Assembly (NCBI RefSeq): GCF_002358085.1
Contig: NZ_NTJD01000012.1
Location: 1 to 37,475 of the forward strand
Length of the DNA stretch: 37,475 nt
DNA from: Pseudothioclava arenosa
GTDB taxonomy: Bacteria > Pseudomonadota > Alphaproteobacteria > Rhodobacterales > Rhodobacteraceae
Direction: 5' to 3'
Shown here: one piece after another, positions 17,022 through 24,971 of the stretch
How positions within the stretch are numbered: position 1 is the first letter of the stretch
Layout of the letters: each line of letters opens with the position of its first letter
The notes under the pieces: model-generated
Told to the model about the DNA's origin: nothing
Databases searched by the model: none
The model's input: the letters and a program-made list of their open reading frames with translations, nothing else
Program-made: the position numbers and the translations under genes

Positions 17022-18251
17022 ATGCGGCGTGTCGTCATCACTGGTCTGGGCATCGTCTCGCCCATCGGCAACAATGCGGCCGAAGTGTCCGAAAGCCTGC
17101 GCGCGGGTCGTTCGGGCATCGTTTTCGCCCCGGAATACGCCGAGCGCGGATTCCGTTCGCAGGTCCACGGCCTGCCCAAGATCACGCTCGAGGATCACAT
17201 CGACAAGCGCCACCTGCGCTTCATGGGTCCGGGCGCGGCCTATAACTTCCTCTCGATGGAACAGGCGATCGCCGATTCCGGCCTTGAGGACGGCGATATC
17301 TCGAACGAGCGCACCGGCCTGATTATGGGCTCGGGCGGCCCGTCGACCTCGAACTTCTTCCTCGCCCACAATACCGTGGTCGAAAAGGGCAGCCCCAAGC
17401 GCATGGGCCCGTTCATGGTCACCCGCTGCATGAGCTCGACCAACTCGGCCTGCCTCGCCACGCCGTTCAAGATCAAGGGCGTGAACTACTCGATCACCTC
17501 GGCCTGCTCGACCTCGGCGCATTGCATCGGCAACGGCGTCGAACTGATCCAGATGGGCAAGCAGGACGTCGTCTTTGCCGGCGGCGGCGAGGAATTGCAC
17601 TGGACGCTGAGCTGCCTGTTCGACGCGATGGGCGCAATGTCGTCGAAATACAACGACACGCCCGAAACCGCGGCGCGCGCCTTCGACGCGACCCGCGACG
17701 GTTTCGTCATCGCCGGCGGCGGTGGTGTGGTTGTGCTCGAAGAGCTGGAGCATGCGCTGGCCCGCGGCGCCAAGATCTATGCCGAGGTCACCGGCTATGG
17801 CGCGACTTCGGACGGCTACGACATGGTCGCCCCCTCGGGCGAGGGTGGCGAGCGTTCGATGCGCCTCGCGATCTCGACCCTGCCCGAAGGCCGCAAGATC
17901 AGCTATATCAACGCCCATGGCACCTCGACCCCCGCGGGCGACGTGACCGAGGTCGAGGCCGTGCGCCGCGTCTTCGGTGAGGGCAATGTGCCGCCGATCT
18001 CCTCCACCAAATCGCTCACCGGCCACTCGCTCGGTGCCACCGGCGTGCATGAGGCGATCTATTCGCTGCTGATGATGGAAGGCAAATTCATCACCGGCTC
18101 GGCGAACGTCACTCAGCTCGACCCGGCGATCCGCCCCGAGGAAATCGCGACCGAAACCCGTGAGAACGTGGAATTCGACTCGGTCCTGTCGAACAGCTTC
18201 GGCTTCGGCGGCACCAACGCGACGCTCGTGATGAGCAAATATAACGGTTGA
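17022..18251 (+). CDS. fabB: 3-oxoacyl-ACP synthase I
   Basis: A 409-residue condensing enzyme that elongates the cis-3-decenoyl intermediate from FabA. The Cys-His-His triad is C162 in [14 protein letters not shown], a His in [11 protein letters not shown] near 297 and a His in [12 protein letters not shown] near 332. The start [18 protein letters not shown] is typical. [11 protein letters not shown] closes the C-terminal domain. Second gene of the fabA-fabB-fabI operon, with AGGAGG upstream. Confidence 0.97.
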   Translation: MRRVVITGLGIVSPIGNNAAEVSESLRAGRSGIVFAPEYAERGFRSQVHGLPKITLEDHIDKRHLRFMGPGAAYNFLSMEQAIADSGLEDGDISNERTGLIMGSGGPSTSNFFLAHNTVVEKGSPKRMGPFMVTRCMSSTNSACLATPFKIKGVNYSITSACSTSAHCIGNGVELIQMGKQDVVFAGGGEELHWTLSCLFDAMGAMSSKYNDTPETAARAFDATRDGFVIAGGGGVVVLEELEHALARGAKIYAEVTGYGATSDGYDMVAPSGEGGERSMRLAISTLPEGRKISYINAHGTSTPAGDVTEVEAVRRVFGEGNVPPISSTKSLTGHSLGATGVHEAIYSLLMMEGKFITGSANVTQLDPAIRPEEIATETRENVEFDSVLSNSFGFGGTNATLVMSKYNG

Positions 18252-18270
18252 TCTTCAAGGAGTTGTCACG

Positions 18271-19059
18271 ATGGCAGGTCTGATGAACGGCAAACGCGGT
18301 CTGGTGATGGGCGTCGCGAACGAACGCTCGATCGCATGGGGCATTGCCAAGGCGCTCGCCGATGAGGGGGCGGAGCTTGCCTTCACCTATCAGGGCGAAG
18401 CCTTCGGCAAGCGCGTCGAGCCGCTGGCGGCCTCTGTTGGCTCGTCGCTTCTGGTCGATGTCGATGTGACCGATGAGGCCTCGCTTGATGCCGCCTTCGC
18501 GCGGATCAAGGAGGAATGGGGCACGATCGACTTCCTCGTCCACGCGATCGCCTTTGCCGACAAGGCCGAGCTTGCGGGCCGATTCAAGGATACCGGCCGT
18601 GAGAACTTCAAGACCGCGCTGGAAATCTCGTGCTACTCGTTCATCGACGTCTCGCGCCGCGCGGCCGAGCTGATGCCGAACGGCGGCACGCTGATCACGC
18701 TGACCTATGGCGGCTCGAACCGGGTGACGCCGTTCTACAACGTGATGGGCGTGGCCAAGGCGGCGCTGGAATCGGCGGTGCGCTATCTGGCCAACGATCT
18801 CGGCCCCGATGGTATCCGCGTGAATGCGATCAGCCCCGGCCCGATGAAGACGCTGGCGGGCGCGGCCATTGGCGGCGCGCGCAAGACCTATCGCCACACC
18901 GAAGCGAACGCGCCGCTGCGCTCGAACGCGACGCTGGAATCGGTGGGCGGCACGGCGGTCTATCTGTGCTCGGATTATGGCGCGTCGACCACCGGCGAGA
19001 TCGTCCGGGTCGATGGCGGCTATCACGTGCTGGGCATGCCGCAATCCGACAATATCTGA
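18271..19059 (+). CDS. fabI: Enoyl-ACP reductase (NADH)
   Basis: A 262-residue short-chain-dehydrogenase-fold enzyme that reduces trans-2-enoyl-ACP, the last step of each elongation round. The cofactor loop is GVANERSIAWGIAKAL, the FabI form of the SDR motif. VDVDVTDE binds the cofactor. The Tyr-x6-Lys pair sits in FYNVMGVAKAALESAVRYLA, followed by INAISPGPMKTLAG. AAGGAG upstream supports the start. It closes the fab operon, which ends at a strong terminator. Confidence 0.96.
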   Translation: MAGLMNGKRGLVMGVANERSIAWGIAKALADEGAELAFTYQGEAFGKRVEPLAASVGSSLLVDVDVTDEASLDAAFARIKEEWGTIDFLVHAIAFADKAELAGRFKDTGRENFKTALEISCYSFIDVSRRAAELMPNGGTLITLTYGGSNRVTPFYNVMGVAKAALESAVRYLANDLGPDGIRVNAISPGPMKTLAGAAIGGARKTYRHTEANAPLRSNATLESVGGTAVYLCSDYGASTTGEIVRVDGGYHVLGMPQSDNI

Positions 19060-19078
19060 CCTGCGCAGGCAGGGCGGG

Positions 19079-19105
19079 AAAGGGGCCTTTCGGGGCCCCT
19101 TTTTT
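19079..19105 (+). terminator. Rho-independent terminator after fabI
   Basis: Nine-base-pair stem AAAGGGGCC (19079-19087) with GGCCCCTTT (19094-19102), six-base loop, T-rich on the 3' side. It separates the fab operon from the dehalogenase gene. Confidence 0.88.
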
Positions 19106-19135
19106 CATGCCAGCATGACGGAGGGAGGAACAATC

Positions 19136-19807
19136 ATGTCCATCAAGCTTGTTGTGTTCGATGCCTATGGCACGCTTTTTGACGTTGATGCGGCCGCGCG
19201 CGCCCTTGCGGCGGACGACCCGCGGCTTGCCGAGATCTGGCCGCGTCTGGCCGCCGACTGGCGCCGGAAGCAGCTGGAATATTCCTGGTTGCGCGAAGTC
19301 ATGGGCGATTACACCGATTTCTGGCAGCTCACGCGCGACGGGCTCGACTGGGCGATGGAGGCGCAGGGGCTCGACGACCCCGAGCTGGCCGAGAAGCTGA
19401 TGGCGCTTTATCGCGAATTGCCCGCTTACCCGGAGGTGCCCGCGATGCTCGACGCTCTTGGCCATCGCGGGATCGGTCGCGCGATCTTGACGAATGGCTC
19501 GCCCGAGATGGTCGGCGCGGCGGTCCATGCCGCCGGGATCGGGCCTCTGCTGGACGATGTGCTCTCGGTCGATCTGGTGCGCCGCTACAAGCCCGCGCAG
19601 CCGGTCTATGACCTTGTCGCGGCGCAGATGGGGGTTTCGCCCGAGGCGGTTCTGTTCGTCTCGTCGAACGGCTGGGACGCGGCCGGGGCCACCCGCGCGG
19701 GCTTCCGCGTCGCTTGGGTGAACCGCGCGCGCCTGCCGGTCGATCGGCTTCCGCATCGCCCGGCGCACCGGCTCAGCGATCTTTCGGGCGTGCCTGAGCT
19801 GATCTGA
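19136..19807 (+). CDS. Haloacid dehalogenase, type II (L-2-haloacid dehalogenase-like)
   Basis: A 223-residue HAD hydrolase. Motif I is VVFDAYGTLFDV with nucleophile D9. The cap helix WRRKQLEYSWLREVMGDY is that of L-2-haloacid dehalogenases. Motif II is ILTNGSPEM, motif III RRYKPAQPVYD, motif IV FVSSNGWDAAGATRAGF. The Ser-Asn-x-x-Asp set and the Lys and Tyr in motif III match the residues described for Pseudomonas and Xanthobacter enzymes. It would remove halide from 2-haloacids, giving the hydroxy acid; the real substrate could differ. GAGGGAGG precedes ATG 19136. Confidence 0.9.
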   Translation: MSIKLVVFDAYGTLFDVDAAARALAADDPRLAEIWPRLAADWRRKQLEYSWLREVMGDYTDFWQLTRDGLDWAMEAQGLDDPELAEKLMALYRELPAYPEVPAMLDALGHRGIGRAILTNGSPEMVGAAVHAAGIGPLLDDVLSVDLVRRYKPAQPVYDLVAAQMGVSPEAVLFVSSNGWDAAGATRAGFRVAWVNRARLPVDRLPHRPAHRLSDLSGVPELI

Positions 19808-19810
19808 TCC

Positions 19811-19930
19811 CCTTCATCGAGCGGAAAATACTCCGGGGTCCGGGGCAGAGCCCCGGCGCGGGCTCAAGCCCGATCCGGCCGGGGGTTTTGCACCCCCGGA
19901 CCCCCGCAGAGTATTTCCGGCTCGATGAAA
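19811..19930. repeat. REP-like intergenic inverted repeat, copy 2
   Basis: The outer arms are TTCATCGAGCGGAAAATACTCC at the left and GAGTATTTCCGGCTCGATGAA at the right. Between them lie GC hairpins such as CCGGGG-cagag-CCCCGG and a CCGGGGGT...ACCCCCGG pair. The arms match copies 1, 3 and 4 but face the opposite way to copies 1 and 4. It lies between two convergent genes, 4 bases after the dehalogenase stop, so it may terminate both. Confidence 0.75.
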
Positions 19931-19931
19931 C

Positions 19932-20519
19932 TCAGTCTTTCTTGCGCAATTCGCGGCGCAGGCGCGGGCTTTCCTTCTGGAAGGCCTCGCCGTCGCCGAA
20001 GTCGCAGAATTCGCCGTAATAGCCATGGCTGCCTTTGACGCGGCGGGCATGTTTGATCGGGCACCAGTATTTTTCTGTCCGGGCCGAGACCTCGCGCACG
20101 TAAGAGGCGACGCCGTTGCCATAGCCGCAATAGACGCAATTGAACTTCTGGATCGCGTTCAGATAGGCGAGGTTGTGGCGGTCGATCACGATATGATCCG
20201 AGCGCTTGACCTTTTCGATGCCGTAGATCGGGAAGCAGATCCACTGATAGAGCGTGACCCAGAGATCGATCAGGGCGAAGGGGATCGCCACGGAGTAGAT
20301 CACCGGCGTGGTCAGGATCACCATCGGCCGGGTGCGGCGCAGGAAAAGCCACAGCCGGACACGCAATTTTCGATGCGCTTCGCGGACCTCTTTTTCAAAG
20401 ACGATCTTGCGTTGCTCGATGTGGTAATGCATCGCCGCGCGGCGCTTCTCCCACTCGGCTTCAAGCTGCTCTTCGGCCTCGGCAAGGCGGGCCTGCAGCT
20501 TTTCCAATGTGTCGGCCAT
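19932..20519 (-). CDS. Conserved membrane protein with a Cys-rich C-terminus
   Basis: A 195-residue protein. Residues 1-60 form a charged coiled-coil helix (LEKLQARLAEAEEQLEAEWE). One or two membrane segments follow around 68-100 (VILTTPVIYSVAIPFALIDL and WVTLYQWICFPIYG). The C-terminal third has C-x-x-C in FNCVYCGYGNG, a later single Cys in YWCPIKHARR and FCDFGDGEAF. This arrangement suggests a metal or redox site, but I do not recognise a characterised family. I recall homologues across Rhodobacteraceae. It is divergent from the alpha/beta hydrolase gene with a 59-base gap. Confidence 0.8.
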   Translation of the reverse strand: MADTLEKLQARLAEAEEQLEAEWEKRRAAMHYHIEQRKIVFEKEVREAHRKLRVRLWLFLRRTRPMVILTTPVIYSVAIPFALIDLWVTLYQWICFPIYGIEKVKRSDHIVIDRHNLAYLNAIQKFNCVYCGYGNGVASYVREVSARTEKYWCPIKHARRVKGSHGYYGEFCDFGDGEAFQKESPRLRRELRKKD

Positions 20520-20578
20520 TGTCTCCCCTCGCTTTTCCCCTAAGGTAGAGAAAATCGGCGGCGCGCCAAGGAGAGAAA

Positions 20579-21412
20579 ATGTCGGACTATCAGTATTTTA
20601 TCGCGAGCGACGGGGCGAAGCTGGCCTATCTGGACGAGGGCGAGGGCGTGCCGGTTCTGGCCTTGTGCGGTCTGACGCGGACGGTTCAAGACTTTGATTA
20701 CGTTGCGCCTTTCCTCAAGGATGTGCGGCTGATCCGGATGGATTATCGGGGCCGGGGGAAGTCCGAGTGGACAGGCGGTGCAAGCTATACCGTGCCGCAG
20801 GAGGCGGCCGATGCGATCGCGCTGCTCGACCATCTGGGCATCGACAAGGCGATGGTTCTGGGCACCTCGCGCGGCGGGCTGATCGCGATGTGGCTGGCGG
20901 CGACGGCCAAGGATCGTTTGATGGGGGTGTGCCTGAATGATGTCGGGCCCAAGCTTGAGCGGGCGGGGCTTGAGGTAATCTTTCAATACATCGGGCGCAA
21001 TCCGGTGGCCAAGACCTATGCCGAGTTGGCAGCCAAACTGCCGAGCATCATGAAGGGCTTTGAGAACGTGCCGGAAAGCCGTTGGCTTGAAGAGGTGCAC
21101 CACCATTACAACGAGACCCCCGAGGGGCTGGTGATCAACTACGATCCGGCGCTGCGCGACGGGTTCCTCGCGGCCTTCCAGGGCGACGACCTGCCCGAGG
21201 CCTGGCCCCTGTTCGAGGCGCTGGCTGGCCTGCCGCTGGCGCTGATCTGGGGCATGAATTCGAACCTTCTGAGCCGCGAGGGCGTTGAGAAGATGCGTGA
21301 AATCCGCCCCGACATGATCGTGGGCGAGGTGCCGGGCCGCGCCCATATCCCCTATCTCGACGAGCCCGAGGCGCTGGAGGCGATCCGCGCCTGGCTGGCG
21401 AAGGCCGGTTAA
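20579..21412 (+). CDS. Alpha/beta hydrolase
   Basis: A 277-residue alpha/beta-hydrolase-fold protein. The nucleophile elbow is LGTSRGGLIAMWLA (GxSxG form). The oxyanion-hole strand is LALCGLTRTVQDFDYV, the DYRGRGKS turn follows, and the catalytic His is in GRAHIPYLDEPEALEAIRAWL. The acid is likely the Asp/Glu near LIWGMNSNLLSREG. Esterase or C-C hydrolase activity is possible; substrate unknown. AAGGAG precedes the ATG. Its TAA stop overlaps the DUF1810 stop in the palindrome TTAA. Confidence 0.9.
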   Translation: MSDYQYFIASDGAKLAYLDEGEGVPVLALCGLTRTVQDFDYVAPFLKDVRLIRMDYRGRGKSEWTGGASYTVPQEAADAIALLDHLGIDKAMVLGTSRGGLIAMWLAATAKDRLMGVCLNDVGPKLERAGLEVIFQYIGRNPVAKTYAELAAKLPSIMKGFENVPESRWLEEVHHHYNETPEGLVINYDPALRDGFLAAFQGDDLPEAWPLFEALAGLPLALIWGMNSNLLSREGVEKMREIRPDMIVGEVPGRAHIPYLDEPEALEAIRAWLAKAG

Positions 21413-21831
21413 TCGCGCGGGCCGATCTCGGCCAGAGTGAGTGGGCAACGCGTGCCGTAGAAGGTGTCGAGCAACCGCGTGAAGGGCGCGCGGGTCTCGG
21501 CATCGGGGCTCGCGGCCTCGAAGAGCGTTGCCGAGGAGCGCAGCTTGAGCGCGTCGACCCGGCCCATGATCTCGTCGATCGGCGTGTCGGGGTGGCTCAG
21601 CACGGCTTCGACCGCCTCGAGCAGATGCGCGCGCAGGAGCGGGTCGGCCAGATAGGCGCGCGCCTCGTCAAGGTCGCGCAGCCCGTAGTCCCGCGCCCGC
21701 TCTGAGCGCCCGAGCGAGGCCAGCTGCGGAAAGATCCACCAGATCCAATGCATGAGCTTCCGCCCCTGCCGGAGTTCCCGCAGGGCGAGGGGCAGGTCGC
21801 GGGTTTGCGGGGCGTGAAAGCGCTGGGTCAA
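21409..21831 (-). CDS. DUF1810 family protein
   Basis: A protein of about 140 residues from TTG 21831 (TQRFHAPQ), or 147 from GTG 21852. The family block RELRQGRKLMHWIWWIFPQL, then LGRSERARDYGLRDLDEARAYLADP and DALKLRSSATLF is complete. The family has no established enzymatic role. There is no ATG near the expected start and no clear ribosome site, so the start is uncertain. Just upstream on the same strand is the AT-richer glycosyltransferase gene, whose insertion may have replaced the original leader. Confidence 0.8.
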   Translation of the reverse strand: MTQRFHAPQTRDLPLALRELRQGRKLMHWIWWIFPQLASLGRSERARDYGLRDLDEARAYLADPLLRAHLLEAVEAVLSHPDTPIDEIMGRVDALKLRSSATLFEAASPDAETRAPFTRLLDTFYGTRCPLTLAEIGPRD

Positions 21832-21871
21832 GGGGGCGTTCCACGGAAGCACAATGTTTGAGAGAACCTGG

Positions 21872-22666
21872 CTAAAGCAGGGCGCGCTCTGCAACTGTGA
21901 CAGCCTTTTCGTATTTCTCAGTTGTCCGCCAGTTGAGCTTATGGACGGGGTGGGCAAAGATCAGCTTGTGTAGCGTCGCGTCATCAAGGTCACCGCCGGT
22001 GCGATTGCACTCGGCCTTCAGCCGCATCGCTGGTTCTCCGCTGTCTTTAGGGACGCGTCGCCAGATTTCACCAATTTCCGGTTTGGTTCTACACAGGTTG
22101 TCGAGTGTATAGGAAACGATGTGATACGGGAAATAGGTGGCGTTCCGCGCGACCTTATCGCTGGCGAAGGATGCCGGCGAGAGCGCCCGCCGAATCTCGC
22201 GTTTCAGCCGATCCCACTTGGGCGCGAGTTTGTAGGATAATCTCGGGGTGCGGAAGTAGTCTATCAGCGTATCTCGCCACGCAGCGACGAGCGGGTTATC
22301 CGGGTGGGCGCTCAGAAACCAGCTGTCAAGGATGCGATCCGATTTAGGCGTGCTATGCGCATAGAAGCCTACTGGACCCAGCTTTGTGGTTAGCCAAGTT
22401 CCCAGCGGTGCTGATGGAAGCAGGGTTGCATCCGCCCAAACTCCGCCACCGTCTGCAAGCAGAATGAGTCTTACAAGGTCAGAGCGCACCTGAACGGTCA
22501 GGTTGCTTGGATCGACACCTGCCTGTGCGATCAGGGCATCCATTTCCTCGCCATTCAGAACTTTGACAGAGCCTTCATCATGAAGCGCGATCCAGAGCGC
22601 ATTAAGGCGCTGAATCAGCTCCGGTGCTTGTGCAAGCCCCTTGTCCCAAAGTGTGTAAATCTGCAT
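21872..22666 (-). CDS. Capsular polysaccharide synthesis / GT32-like glycosyltransferase
   Basis: A 264-residue protein. It starts MQIYTLWDKGLAQAPELIQR. The core segment VRSDLVRLILLADGGGVWAD, then ATLLPSAPLG, is the sugar-nucleotide region of the GT32/Caps_synth group: an Arg-x-Asp-x-x-Arg helix, GG-x-(W/Y)-x-D, then (A/T)T. DADGG is here DGGGVWAD. This group adds sugars to capsule or LPS. Codon use and base composition are more AT-rich than the flanks, and no other polysaccharide gene is near, so it looks like a single-gene insertion. Acceptor and sugar unknown. Confidence 0.75.
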   Translation of the reverse strand: MQIYTLWDKGLAQAPELIQRLNALWIALHDEGSVKVLNGEEMDALIAQAGVDPSNLTVQVRSDLVRLILLADGGGVWADATLLPSAPLGTWLTTKLGPVGFYAHSTPKSDRILDSWFLSAHPDNPLVAAWRDTLIDYFRTPRLSYKLAPKWDRLKREIRRALSPASFASDKVARNATYFPYHIVSYTLDNLCRTKPEIGEIWRRVPKDSGEPAMRLKAECNRTGGDLDDATLHKLIFAHPVHKLNWRTTEKYEKAVTVAERALL

Positions 22667-22813
22667 CTGCTACTCAGCTCCTGACGAGAAATGTATTTCA
22701 AATCCGGCTCAAAACGGACGAGCCGGTGCCTTTTAATGAAGCGCTTGCGCACGAAGAAAAGAAAGGGCTCGATTTTAGCGCGGATTTTGGTGGTCAGGTG
22801 TCGCTCAATAGGC
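22667..22813. other. AT-richer intergenic stretch between glycosyltransferase gene and thyX
   Basis: No well-supported gene. A minus-strand open frame of 72 codons (22833-22615) crosses it but overlaps both neighbours and has no recognisable family. Base composition matches the glycosyltransferase gene rather than thyX, so this probably belongs to the same inserted piece. Confidence 0.4.
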
Positions 22814-23728
22814 TTACCCCCAAACCCCCACAAACTCGCGCCACTCGCCCTTGCTCATGCCGCTGGTTTCCTGCGTGACCTCTTCGCCAGCCAGACGGCG
22901 TTTGAGCACCTCGACCGCCTTGCCCGACAGGCTCTGCCCGCCGAGGCGGTAGTCCTCGAAGGCCTCGTAGGCGGCGGGGACCCAGTCGCGGGTGATGTCG
23001 CACATGGTTTCGGCGTAGACGCGGATTTCATATTGCGCGTGGTGGTCGGCGCGCAGGCGCAGGAAGTGGAAGAGGTTGTGCAGGTCGATCTTCCAATACC
23101 ATTGCGTATAGACATTGGCGGGCAGGTTCATCCGCGCCAGTTCCCGCGCGAGGCCCTGTTTGCCCGCGTCCTCGTCGGGGGTCAGCATGTCTTCGTAATG
23201 GTCATAGGCGCGCATCGCGTCGTCGCGCAGGATGTCGAGCACGCGCCGCGCCTCGGCGCCTTCCAGAACCCGGCCGCGGCCCTGATTGTTCACCGTCGAT
23301 TGCGCGGCGAGCTGCTCGGGCGCGGGGATATAGAATTCGCGGTCGAGGATCGAGTAGCGCGCGGAATATTCGTTCACGTTGGCGGTGCGGTGGCGGATCC
23401 ACTGACGCGCGACGAAGACCGGCAGCTTGACGTGGAACTTGACCTCGCACATCTCGAACGGGGTCGAGTGCCAGTGCCGCATCAGGTAGCGGATCAGCCC
23501 GCGATCGTCCGAGACGGCCTTGGTGCCCTTGCCGTAGCTGACTCGCGCAGCCTGACAGATCGCGGCATCGTCGCCCATGTAGTCGATGACCCGGACCAGC
23601 CCGTGATCGAGCACCTGATGCGCCGTATAGAGGCGCTTTTCCATGCCCGGCGAGACGGCGCGGCGCGTCGGCGTGACAATCGCGCGCTGCGCTTCGATCT
23701 CGGCAAGCTGTTCGGGGGTGATCGACAT
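22814..23728 (-). CDS. thyX: Flavin-dependent thymidylate synthase
   Basis: A 304-residue FAD enzyme that makes dTMP from dUMP with methylene-tetrahydrofolate and NADPH. The signature RHR-x7-S appears as [11 protein letters not shown], within [20 protein letters not shown]. Many members have Ser where this one has Asn (RHRTASVNE). [25 protein letters not shown] is the second conserved block. Length fits the longer alphaproteobacterial type. No thyA is in the window. It is divergent from the lipoprotein gene with 192 bases between starts. Confidence 0.95.
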   Translation of the reverse strand: MSITPEQLAEIEAQRAIVTPTRRAVSPGMEKRLYTAHQVLDHGLVRVIDYMGDDAAICQAARVSYGKGTKAVSDDRGLIRYLMRHWHSTPFEMCEVKFHVKLPVFVARQWIRHRTANVNEYSARYSILDREFYIPAPEQLAAQSTVNNQGRGRVLEGAEARRVLDILRDDAMRAYDHYEDMLTPDEDAGKQGLARELARMNLPANVYTQWYWKIDLHNLFHFLRLRADHHAQYEIRVYAETMCDITRDWVPAAYEAFEDYRLGGQSLSGKAVEVLKRRLAGEEVTQETSGMSKGEWREFVGVWG

Positions 23729-23920
23729 GGGGGCCTCCGCAATTCAGATTCGGTGTCGACTATATCTGGCAAGTTGTCCTCACGAAACCGCGAGATGATG
23801 TGCGTGCCGGGGCCGGGTGTCGCAGGAAGGGCACGCAGGCCCCGCCCGCGCCACGAGAAATTGACTTTTTTCGACATTTTCGGCAGGCTGACGGGGAGGC
23901 AGGCATAAGAAAGAAATCAA

Positions 23921-24967
23921 ATGTCGAGAATTGCGCAGCTATTGATCGTGGCTGCCGTGGCCGGTTGTTCCGGCTCGGCGGTTATTAAATCCGGTGACGA
24001 CACCGGGGGCGGGGACATTATCACCCTGCCGGGCGACACCACCTCCGACGGCTCGGTGTCGCGCTACGAACCCGAGGATGCGGCGTCGGGCAGCGGCTAT
24101 GCGCAGGCGGTCGAAGTGCGCGACAATGGCGATGGCACGACCACGTTCCTCGTCGACAACCTCGCCTTTGACGGCGCCGAATATTCCGAAGGCACGGTCG
24201 TGTCCTCGCTCGGGCGCACGGGCATCAACGCGGGGCCGTTCTCGGTCTATGAAGGTCCCGAATTCGAGCCCGACTTCGTTACCGGCACGGCAATCGCCCA
24301 GCTGACCCACCGCGCGATCTATGCGAAATCGACCTCGGGCAATTCCGAGTTCGCGATCGTGCGCACCGGCTCGTATACGGGCTACGGGTTCGGCGGGTTC
24401 CTTTACTCGCGCACCGGCTCGGTCACCCTGCCTGCTACCGCGACCGGCACCGGTATCTCGCGTCAGGCGAGCTATAGCGGCGATTACGCCGGTCTGATCG
24501 ATTACAACGGCCGCAGCGGCCTCGATTACGTTACCGGCACCGCCTCGATCGCGATCGACTTCGCCGATTTCGACGATGGCGCTGCGATCTATGGCTCGAT
24601 CAGCGACCGCCGGATGTTCGACATCGACGGCAATGACATCTCGCAGGATTACCTTGATCGTCTGAACGAGGAACTCGATTACCCGGCGGGTTCGGGCTAT
24701 ACCTCGCTGCCGACGCTGGTGTTTGACATCGGTCCGGGCGTTCTGGCCGACAATGGCGAGATCGAGGGCACGCTGGGCGTTGACGTCCTGACCGCAGGCG
24801 GCGTCGTGCAGGAACTGGTTTCGGGTAAATATTACGGCGTGATCTCGGGCGACGTGACTGCAGGCACCGATGAGGTGGTCGGCGTGATCGTGGTGACCGG
24901 CGATGACCCGGGTTACGATGGCGTGACCATGCGCGAGACCGGCGGTTTCATCGTCTACCGTCAGTAA
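23921..24967 (+). CDS. TbpB-like beta-barrel surface lipoprotein (predicted Slam cargo)
   Basis: A 348-residue lipoprotein. The signal ends in the lipobox VAGC with lipidated C16. A low-complexity Gly/Asp linker follows. The C-terminal half looks like a transferrin-binding-protein-type barrel: GYGFGGFLYSRTGSVTLPA, SYSGDYAGLIDYNGRSGLDY, VTGTASIAIDFADFDDGAAI and YGSISDR. The alternation of G-x-A-x-x-x-x-DF and G-x-(I/V)-x-D is typical. Acidic and Gly/Thr/Ser-rich. The next gene, a Slam-type translocon, starts five bases after the stop, so the two are a cargo/exporter pair. Ligand unknown; no TonB receptor gene is nearby. Confidence 0.8.
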   Translation: MSRIAQLLIVAAVAGCSGSAVIKSGDDTGGGDIITLPGDTTSDGSVSRYEPEDAASGSGYAQAVEVRDNGDGTTTFLVDNLAFDGAEYSEGTVVSSLGRTGINAGPFSVYEGPEFEPDFVTGTAIAQLTHRAIYAKSTSGNSEFAIVRTGSYTGYGFGGFLYSRTGSVTLPATATGTGISRQASYSGDYAGLIDYNGRSGLDYVTGTASIAIDFADFDDGAAIYGSISDRRMFDIDGNDISQDYLDRLNEELDYPAGSGYTSLPTLVFDIGPGVLADNGEIEGTLGVDVLTAGGVVQELVSGKYYGVISGDVTAGTDEVVGVIVVTGDDPGYDGVTMRETGGFIVYRQ

Positions 24968-24971
24968 TCCG

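Noticed and set aside
22615-22833. A minus-strand 72-codon frame upstream of the glycosyltransferase gene
   Set aside because: It overlaps the 3' end of thyX and the glycosyltransferase start, in a different frame, and matches no family I know. A remnant is possible but unsupported.
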